Of a stretch of DNA of 64,000 nt, positions 58,851 through 64,000 are shown in pieces (positions within the stretch are counted from its first letter, which is position 1; each line of letters begins with the position of its first letter). Below the pieces are notes generated by a model, which worked only from the letters and a program-made list of their open reading frames with translations, made no database searches and had not been told where the DNA came from. The position numbers and the translations under genes are program-made. Source of the stretch: an uncultured Lachnospiraceae bacterium (GTDB taxonomy: Bacteria; Bacillota; Clostridia; Lachnospirales; Lachnospiraceae); the NCBI GenBank assembly GCA_910578335.1, contig CAJTPU010000004.1, positions 1 to 64,000 on the forward strand. The letters run 5' to 3'.

Positions 58851-59849
58851 GTGAACGACAGAGCCGTTGGTTTATTGGACCGTTATGACATAGAAGTGAT
58901 GCATACCAGAAAGGGCAGGGGCGCTATTCTTTGTGATACAAATAAAGGGTGTCTGATTTTGAAAGAATATACCGGAAATCCGGAAAGAATAAAGGTACAG
59001 AACCGATTGTTAAAGCAAATTCTTGAGACGGATGCGGTTCCTATAGAACAAATTCTGAAAACAAAAGAGGAGGAGCTTTTAGTAGAAGATTTAGACGGAA
59101 AAAGGTATGTTCTGAAGACTTACTTTGAAAACAGGGAATGTAATATTCACGATGCGGAAGAATGCCAGGAGGCAGTTAAAACGCTCGCAAAGCTTCACAA
59201 GGAGATGCATCTTCCAAAAGAAGAAGTCGAAGCATATGGACTTTCCGTGTTTTCTCTGGGCAGGGAATATGAGAAACATAATAAAGAGCTTAGAAAAGTA
59301 TGGAAATATCTTCGCACAAAAAGCCAGAAGTCCTTTTTTGAAACCGCCCTTTTGCAGCAGTACGATTATTTTCTTGCACAGGCAAAGGAGGTTACGGAGG
59401 ATTGGAAGGCATTTGCAATAGAAGATGATTTGGAGTATATTAAAGAACAGGGAATGTTCTGCCATGGGGATTACCAGTATCATAATATCATTCGGGTACA
59501 AGACAGGTTTGCCATTATCAATTTTGAAAGATGTATCATGGATAATCCCGTCAGGGATTTGTATCTTTTTATGAGAAAACTTTTGGAAAAAAGCAACTGG
59601 TCGCAGAAGCTTGGAGATACTCTTTTGAATGCATACAGCAGTATCCGCCCTTTGCCTGCGCGTTCCTTTGTGGAATTATATTACAGGTTTTCTTACCCGG
59701 AGAAGTTCTGGAAGATTGTGAATTTTTATTTTAATTCCGGAAAGGCATGGATTCCCGACAGGAATAGCGAGAAATTGGATATACTCTCAGGACAGGAAAA
59801 AGAAAAACAGGCTTTTTTGGAAGCGGTGTTCAGGACGGTTTCACCGTAA
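58851..59849 (+). CDS. CotS-family spore coat / kinase-like protein
   Basis: A 332-residue protein of the CotS family, an APH-like kinase fold in spore coat proteins. MTRKGRGAILC-like core: HTRKGRGAILCDTNKGCLIL, then the brenner-type loop FCHGDYQYHNIIRVQDRFAI and NFERCIMDNPVRDLYLFMRK. The HGDxxxxN catalytic loop is present, but the usual DFG position reads NFE, so activity is doubtful. I start at GTG 58851, behind GGGAGG, since family members begin with MNDR; ATG 58836 would include the ribosome site. It indicates that the organism forms spores. Confidence 0.87.
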   Translation: MNDRAVGLLDRYDIEVMHTRKGRGAILCDTNKGCLILKEYTGNPERIKVQNRLLKQILETDAVPIEQILKTKEEELLVEDLDGKRYVLKTYFENRECNIHDAEECQEAVKTLAKLHKEMHLPKEEVEAYGLSVFSLGREYEKHNKELRKVWKYLRTKSQKSFFETALLQQYDYFLAQAKEVTEDWKAFAIEDDLEYIKEQGMFCHGDYQYHNIIRVQDRFAIINFERCIMDNPVRDLYLFMRKLLEKSNWSQKLGDTLLNAYSSIRPLPARSFVELYYRFSYPEKFWKIVNFYFNSGKAWIPDRNSEKLDILSGQEKEKQAFLEAVFRTVSP

Positions 59850-59906
59850 ACGGATACAGGGATGTAAGGCAGCAGCCGCGCAATACACAGCGGTTACAGG
59901 AAAGGT

Positions 59907-61235
59907 ATGGTTGTTTGCATGAAATACAGGAAAGATAAAAGGAAGAAATTTACTATTATACTGGGGCTTCTCGGTGTGCTCTTTCTGGCAGGCTGTTCTT
60001 TTGACGGGGAAGGAAAAAAGGAGGAAAACCCGAATACACAAGGTACTGATACCGGATTTGTCCTTACAGGTCCCGGAAGTTTTGACTCTGCAGATACGGC
60101 GGTCGTAGTGAAGATTAATAAAGAAGAAGAAAAAATTACTTTTTTAAACTTAACGGTAAACAGAAACTATACCCTGCAATACGACGGCACTACGGTTTTT
60201 TCCGATAAATACGGGCAGTCTATGACTTTGGAGCAGATACGGGAAGGAGATATTGTAGACGTTACCTTTTTAAAAAGTAAAAAGAGACTGGCAACGCTTG
60301 CAATATCCGGCAATGGCTGGACGACGGCGGGCATCAGCCGCTACCAGTTTGATGCCGTAAGTCATGATGTGACGATTGGAAATGAAATTTATAAAGTGAC
60401 GGAAGATACGAAGATTTTTTCCGATGGGCAGGAAATCGAAATGATGGATTTGAACAGTGTGGATATTCTTACGTTCAATGGAATCGGGAACACCGTTCAC
60501 AGCATTGTCGTGGAAAAAGGGCACGGGTATCTGCGCCTTAGCGGTGATGAAAATTTTATCGGAGGCTGGATTGAGGTTGGGCAGAATATTATCCGTCAGA
60601 TTACGGAGGATATGCTGCTTACCGTGCCGGAAGGGAGCTATCAGGTATTAATCAGCACCACCGGAGGCGGCGGTACGAAGAGCGTGGTGATTAACAGAAA
60701 TATGGAGATTACGCTGGATATTGGCGATTTGGAGATAGAAGCGCCCCGGTACGGGCAGGTTCTGTTTGCCATGTCGCCTTCTTCTGCAAGCCTTTATGTG
60801 GACGGAAATTTGGTAGATACCAGTCTTCCGGTCACACTGGAATACGGTATTCATCAGTTGATGGCGAGGGCGGAAGGTTACAGCACGGTCACCAGCTATT
60901 TAAAGGTTGCAGAAGAATCGGCAGGCATTGATATTACACTGGATTTGGAGGATGACGAGGAGGAAGAGGAGGAAGAAAGCAATGAGACCGTATCTTCCGG
61001 CAACGGCGTCACCGCTGCAAGCTATTATCAGGTCTATGTGGATGCGCCGGAAGGGGCTGAGCTTTATGTGGATGGCAATTATATCGGTATCTGTCCCATA
61101 AGCTTTAAAAAAGTGGAAGGACCACATGTGATTACCTTGCGCAGGACAGGCTATGAGACCAGAAGTTATACCATACAGATAGACGGCGAGGACAAAGACG
61201 TCAGTTATTCTTTTGCAGAACTGGCGATAAATTAA
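59907..61235 (+). CDS. Lipoprotein with two PEGA domains
   Basis: A 442-residue lipoprotein. The signal peptide ends in the lipobox LAGC (residues 27-30). A beta-rich N-terminal part follows, then two PEGA repeats: VLFAMSPSSASLYVDGNLVD with TLEYGIHQLMARAEGYSTV, and YVDAPEGAELYVDGNYIGIC with HVITLRRTGYETRSY. PEGA repeats occur on surface proteins and probably bind other envelope parts. An acidic run (LEDDEEEEEEES) separates them. ATG 59907 has AGGA at normal spacing; ATG 59919 is possible. It may be transcribed with cotS. Confidence 0.88.
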   Translation: MVVCMKYRKDKRKKFTIILGLLGVLFLAGCSFDGEGKKEENPNTQGTDTGFVLTGPGSFDSADTAVVVKINKEEEKITFLNLTVNRNYTLQYDGTTVFSDKYGQSMTLEQIREGDIVDVTFLKSKKRLATLAISGNGWTTAGISRYQFDAVSHDVTIGNEIYKVTEDTKIFSDGQEIEMMDLNSVDILTFNGIGNTVHSIVVEKGHGYLRLSGDENFIGGWIEVGQNIIRQITEDMLLTVPEGSYQVLISTTGGGGTKSVVINRNMEITLDIGDLEIEAPRYGQVLFAMSPSSASLYVDGNLVDTSLPVTLEYGIHQLMARAEGYSTVTSYLKVAEESAGIDITLDLEDDEEEEEEESNETVSSGNGVTAASYYQVYVDAPEGAELYVDGNYIGICPISFKKVEGPHVITLRRTGYETRSYTIQIDGEDKDVSYSFAELAIN

Positions 61236-61269
61236 AATTGCTTTTTATACGGCGGAATAAGAGGAGCAT

Positions 61270-61983
61270 ATGGCGGAAAAATATACTTATGAGGATTTTT
61301 TGGAGATTATCAAAACATTGAGAAGTGAAAACGGCTGTCCATGGGACAGAGAGCAGACGCATGAGAGTCTGCGTCCCTGTATGATGGAGGAGGCGGCGGA
61401 AGTAATAGCGGCAATCCGAATTTTCAGAGAGACCGGCAATGCGGAAAACCTGCGGGAGGAGCTGGGTGATGTTCTGCTGCAGGTGGTTATGCATTCCTGC
61501 ATTGCAGAGGAAGAGGGCATCTTTACAATGGCGGAGGTCGTGAATGAGATAGCGGAAAAGATGGTGCGCAGGCATCCTCACGTATTTGGGAACACAGAGG
61601 TGGACGGTTCCGCACAGGTGCTTCAGAATTGGGAAGAGATTAAGAAGAAGGAGAAAGAGGGAAAGGACTGGATATCGTCTCCGCTTCGGGAAATTCCACG
61701 GGAGCTGCCGGCGCTTATGAGAGCGCCAAAGGTAATGAAAAAAGCGGAAAAGTATTACGGCAGGCAAAGAAACAGCAAAGAAGATATTGCCATTTTAAAA
61801 AAAGCAGTGGAAACACTGGAAAAAACGGACAATTTGCAGATGGAACAGTGTGTGGAAAAAGAACTGGGAAATATTTTGATGGCGGTATCAGATATGGCAT
61901 CCTTATATAAGTTGCCGTTGGAGCAGCTTTTGACGGATAAAATTGACGATTTAATAGATAATTATGAGGGAGAAAATCCTTAA
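61270..61983 (+). CDS. mazG: Nucleoside triphosphate pyrophosphohydrolase MazG
   Basis: A 237-residue house-cleaning enzyme that hydrolyses non-canonical NTPs to monophosphates. Two MazG domains: the first has SENGCPWDREQTHESLRPCM with metal ligands EEAAEV and EELGDVLLQV; the second is in ELGNILMAVSDMASLYKLP. The Bacillus counterpart is the C-terminal half of yabN, and the same order (mazG, S4 gene, yabP, yabQ, divIC) is kept here, but without the N-terminal methylase domain. ATG 61270 is preceded by AGAGGAG. Confidence 0.95.
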   Translation: MAEKYTYEDFLEIIKTLRSENGCPWDREQTHESLRPCMMEEAAEVIAAIRIFRETGNAENLREELGDVLLQVVMHSCIAEEEGIFTMAEVVNEIAEKMVRRHPHVFGNTEVDGSAQVLQNWEEIKKKEKEGKDWISSPLREIPRELPALMRAPKVMKKAEKYYGRQRNSKEDIAILKKAVETLEKTDNLQMEQCVEKELGNILMAVSDMASLYKLPLEQLLTDKIDDLIDNYEGENP

Positions 61984-62018
61984 AATCCTTACAAATGCTT
62001 ATAAATAGGCAAAAAACC

Positions 62019-62047
62019 TTGACAAAAGAAGAGAAAACAGATATATA
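62019..62047 (+). promoter_or_regulatory. Promoter of the HU gene
   Basis: TTGACA (62019-62024), 17 bases, TATATA (62042-62047): near consensus, fitting an abundant protein. Confidence 0.88.
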
Positions 62048-62122
62048 TATGTATAGACGTTTCAAGAAGGAACATCTAAGTAGTATACAAACAAGAAAAC
62101 TCATTAAGAGGAGGAGTTCGTC

Positions 62123-62395
62123 ATGAACAAAACAGAATTAGTAGCAGCAATGTCTGACAAGGCTGGTATTTCTAAAAAGGTTGCAGAAGAGGCTTTGGCA
62201 GCTTTTACAGAAGCAGTTACAGAAGAATTAAAGAAGGGCGGAAAGGTTCAGTTAGTTGGCTTTGGTACTTTTGAAATTTCTGAGAGAAAGGCAAGAGACG
62301 GCAGAAATCCTCAGAACGGCAAGCCTATGAAGATTGCAGCTTCCAAGGCACCGAAGTTCAAAGCCGGAAAGGCATTAAAAGACGCTGTCAACTAA
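62123..62395 (+). CDS. hup: HU family DNA-binding protein
   Basis: A 90-residue histone-like protein that bends and packs DNA. MNKTELVAAMSDKAGISKKV at the start and the signature VGFGTFEISERKARDGRNPQ are diagnostic; the arm ends with PKFKAGKALKDAVN. ATG 62123 follows GAGGAGG. It has its own strong promoter and terminator, and so forms a separate unit inserted between mazG and the small S4 gene. Confidence 0.98.
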   Translation: MNKTELVAAMSDKAGISKKVAEEALAAFTEAVTEELKKGGKVQLVGFGTFEISERKARDGRNPQNGKPMKIAASKAPKFKAGKALKDAVN

Positions 62396-62438
62396 TGAAT
62401 TTGATTGCATAGAATGCAGACGGCACCAAAGTGCTTTA

Positions 62439-62472
62439 AGAGAACCTGATAACCGCAGGTTCTCTTTGTTTT
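62439..62472 (+). terminator. Terminator of the HU gene
   Basis: AGAGAACCTG pairs with CAGGTTCTCT around 7 bases, followed by TTGTTTT. Confidence 0.9.
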
Positions 62473-62493
62473 ATGTGTGAAAGCATTTAGAGC

Positions 62494-62505
62494 CCGCCAA
62501 GGCGG
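62494..62505. repeat. GC hairpin in the leader of the small S4 gene
   Basis: CCGC and GCGG pair around CAAG, 4 bases before GGAGG-containing sequence and 15 before the start codon. The stem is the same as in the gyrB leader (CCGCC/GGCGG). Confidence 0.6.
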
Positions 62506-62519
62506 ACATGGAGGCAAAA

Positions 62520-62759
62520 ATGAGACTGGACAAATATTTAAAGGTATCACGGCTGATTAAACGCCGCACAGTGGCAAATGAAGCATGCGATGGAGGCAGG
62601 GTTATGATAAATGACAAACCTGCCAAGGCATCTGCTTCGGTCAAGGCAGGAGATATTATCACGATTTCTTTTGGCAATAAAGAGGTGAAGGTAGAAGTAC
62701 TGCATGTGCAGGAGACGGTGAGAAAAGAAGAAGCAAAAGAAATGTTCCGTTATCTTTAA
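62520..62759 (+). CDS. Small S4-domain RNA-binding protein (YabO/RqcP-like)
   Basis: A 79-residue S4 protein: MRLDKYLKVSRLIKRRTVANE, then GRVMINDKPAKASASVKAGD. Its place before yabP matches yabO of Bacillus, now named RqcP, which drives alanine-tail synthesis with RqcH on stalled 50S ribosomes. That role is inferred from position and length. ATG 62520 follows GGAGG; the longer frame lies over the site. It begins 48 bases after the HU terminator. Confidence 0.9.
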   Translation: MRLDKYLKVSRLIKRRTVANEACDGGRVMINDKPAKASASVKAGDIITISFGNKEVKVEVLHVQETVRKEEAKEMFRYL

Positions 62760-62760
62760 G

Positions 62761-62800
62761 TCATAATATAGCCCCTTTTTTAATATACTGTTATAAAGTA
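62761..62800 (+). promoter_or_regulatory. Tentative sporulation-type promoter before yabP
   Basis: The spacer contains TCATAATAT and, about 14 bases later, TATACTGT, loosely like sigma-E promoters, which control yabP in Bacillus. The match is weak. Confidence 0.3.
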
Positions 62801-62818
62801 TGGCAGGGGGGTATTTTC

Positions 62819-63109
62819 ATGGAAGATTTAAACAGCACAGGCAAACGAGTACATAAAATCATGCTGACCAATCGAAGGACATGTACCATAAACGGCGTAA
62901 GCGACGTACTGTCTTTTGACGTTCACGAGATTCTTCTGGAAACAGACCAGGGAATGCTGATGATTAAAGGAGACGAGCTGCATGTAAACAGGCTGACCTT
63001 GGATAAGGGAGAGGTAGATGTCGACGGAAAAATCGACAGCCTTACCTATTCGGAAAGCGCCGGCTATGGCAGTAAAAGTGAATCCCTTCTGTCTAAATTA
63101 TTTAAATAG
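62819..63109 (+). CDS. yabP: Sporulation protein YabP
   Basis: A 96-residue protein of the YabP/YqfC family, needed in Bacillus for normal spore cortex. The pattern HKIMLTNRRTCTINGVSDVL, then SFDVHEILLETDQGMLMIKG, then LHVNRLTLDKGEVDVDG is clear. ATG 62819 is preceded by GGGGGG. It is followed 12 bases later by yabQ, as in all spore formers with the pair. Its presence supports a sporulating host. Confidence 0.95.
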   Translation: MEDLNSTGKRVHKIMLTNRRTCTINGVSDVLSFDVHEILLETDQGMLMIKGDELHVNRLTLDKGEVDVDGKIDSLTYSESAGYGSKSESLLSKLFK

Positions 63110-63121
63110 AAGGAGACTCTT

Positions 63122-63610
63122 ATGAGCAGTCCCGTTATTAGTGAGAACCTGTTTCTGCTCTACTCCTTTGGCATGGGGATTTTTATCACTTTTGTTTATG
63201 ATATCTTCCGCATATGGAGAAGAGTCTGCAGTCACAGCCGTTTTTGGATTTCCGTGGAGGATATTTTATTTTGGCTGTTCAGCGCAATCAGCGTCTTCTA
63301 TTTGATGCACACGCAGAGTAACGGCACGCTCAGGTGGTTTGCCGTATTTGGTGCACTGATTGGAATGATAATTTATAAAAAAACCATCAGCCCGCTTTAT
63401 GTAAAAGGGTTTTCCTTTCTTTTAAATAAGATAATCGCTTTGCTCAAAAAGATTTTATCTATTATTGGAAAGCCTTTTCGGTTATTGGAAAAGAGAAGCA
63501 GGAAGGTAGGAAAGCAGGCAATAAGCGGCAGCAGGCGGGCAGCGGGGTTAATAAAAAAGAGGTTGACTGCCTTTGTAAAATTGCTTAAAATAACAGTAAG
63601 TAAGCATTAA
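63122..63610 (+). CDS. yabQ: Spore cortex biosynthesis protein YabQ
   Basis: A 162-residue membrane protein. Residues 8-100 contain about four membrane helices (FLLYSFGMGIFITFVYDIFR, then ILFWLFSAISVFYLMHTQ, then FAVFGALIGMIIYKKTIS), matching YabQ. The C-terminal 60 residues are very basic (LLEKRSRKVGKQAISGSRRA). It is essential for the cortex in Bacillus. ATG 63122 follows AAGGAG. It lies between yabP and divIC. Confidence 0.93.
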   Translation: MSSPVISENLFLLYSFGMGIFITFVYDIFRIWRRVCSHSRFWISVEDILFWLFSAISVFYLMHTQSNGTLRWFAVFGALIGMIIYKKTISPLYVKGFSFLLNKIIALLKKILSIIGKPFRLLEKRSRKVGKQAISGSRRAAGLIKKRLTAFVKLLKITVSKH

Positions 63611-63623
63611 CATTTTGGAGGCG

Positions 63624-63636
63624 GTATCGCAGATAC
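63624..63636. repeat. Leader hairpin of divIC
   Basis: GTATC and GATAC pair around GCA, just before the ribosome site GGGAGAAGG. Confidence 0.5.
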
Positions 63637-63647
63637 GGGAGAAGGAT

Positions 63648-63965
63648 ATGGCAACAGGCAGAAGAAGGAGAACCGTTTATCGCAAAAGGCGCCAAAATAA
63701 GCTCAGTATGTTTTTGGTAACACTGGTTGTTATTATGATACTGATAGTGGTAGCTGTCAAGAGAACGGAAATTGAAGCCAAGATGGAAGTAAATCAGGCT
63801 AAAATAGAGCAGTTGAACGGGCAGATTGCGAGTGAAGCGGCGAGGTCGGAGGAAATCGAACAGTATGAAAAGTATACACAGACGAAAGCGTATGTGGAGG
63901 AAATTGCGCACGATAAGCTTGGTCTGGTGTATGAAGGCGAGATAATATTCAGAAAAGAAAAGTAA
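63648..63965 (+). CDS. divIC: Septum formation protein DivIC/FtsB-like
   Basis: A 105-residue single-pass division protein. A basic cytosolic start (ATGRRRRTVYRKRRQNKLSM), a membrane helix (FLVTLVVIMILIVVAVK), then an extracytoplasmic coiled coil (EIEAKMEVNQAKIEQLNGQI) and YVEEIAHDKLGLVYEGEIIF, the family end. It binds FtsL and activates septal wall synthesis. ATG 63648 is used, the frame upstream beginning with TTG without a site. It follows yabQ by 37 bases. Confidence 0.92.
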   Translation: MATGRRRRTVYRKRRQNKLSMFLVTLVVIMILIVVAVKRTEIEAKMEVNQAKIEQLNGQIASEAARSEEIEQYEKYTQTKAYVEEIAHDKLGLVYEGEIIFRKEK

Positions 63966-63999
63966 TGCCGGAGCCGGTTGCGGGTTCCGGCAATTTTTG
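63966..63999 (+). terminator. Terminator after divIC
   Basis: TGCCGGA pairs with TCCGGCA around 13 bases, then ATTTTT at the window edge. Confidence 0.82.
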
Positions 64000-64000
64000 T

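Noticed and set aside
1..64000. CRISPR arrays, IS elements and rRNA genes
   Set aside because: No regularly spaced direct repeats, transposase-like frames or conserved rRNA segments were seen on either strand.

Overview
The window is a chromosomal replication-origin region of a spore-forming Firmicute, most likely a Lachnospiraceae-type clostridium. Evidence: the order rsmG-mnmG-mnmE-jag-yidC-yidD-rnpA-rpmH | dnaA-dnaN-yaaA-recF-gyrB-gyrA, a nearby parA/parB pair with two perfect parS sites, sporulation genes (a CotS-type kinase-like protein, yabP, yabQ), and families common in that group (DUF3881, DUF4446, PocR sensor, OFA-type MFS). No IS element, prophage module or CRISPR array is visible.

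Layout. 0.2-7.3 kb: degV, an M3 peptidase, a CIRCE-controlled Hsp20, a diguanylate cyclase with a small unknown gene, and a MATE exporter with a small membrane protein. 7.5-15.9 kb: a ROK-type regulator, secreted or lipid-anchored proteins of unknown role, a soluble PocR/chemoreceptor-like sensor overlapping a GH25 lysozyme, and an OFA transporter. 16-26.1 kb: an Lhr helicase and an accessory-looking block (HEPN-like membrane protein, GNAT, large ankyrin protein, GH13 glucosidase, a YciI-like gene between two long hairpins, and tRNA-Arg). 26.2-32.1 kb: DUF3881, serS, HD-GYP, DUF4446, parB and parA, all on the minus strand, then the parS cluster. 32.1-33.8 kb: a DegS/DegU-type two-component pair. 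33.9-41 kb: the rsmG to rpmH cluster. 41.0-43.1 kb: oriC, with DnaA boxes on both sides of dnaA. 43.1-50.3 kb: dnaN to gyrA. 50.3-55 kb: accessory genes on the minus strand (esterase with a 47-residue membrane protein and a divergent TetR, a CZB chemoreceptor, a HAD phosphatase). 55.2-64 kb: a zinc-ribbon beta-propeller protein, DUF436, cca, cotS, a PEGA lipoprotein, mazG, HU, a small S4 protein, yabP, yabQ and divIC, mirroring the Bacillus yabN-yabO-yabP-yabQ-divIC order.

Functionally, the middle of the window couples initiation (DnaA, oriC), origin segregation (ParA/ParB/parS), topology (gyrase), protein insertion (YidC/YidD/Jag) and tRNA/rRNA modification (MnmE/MnmG/RsmG). A perfect DnaA box lies inside the parA promoter, and another abuts the dnaN start codon. 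Genes mostly point away from 41-43 kb, as expected for a bidirectional origin.

No clear unknown defence or mobile system was found. The strongest unexplained signals are recurrent GC-rich hairpins just upstream of start codons (one pair with a compensatory change), the two long perfect hairpins around a YciI-like gene beside a tRNA, a HEPN-like membrane protein, and an overlooked 47-residue membrane protein coupled to an esterase. Assignments come from reading motifs and gene order; no database search was run.
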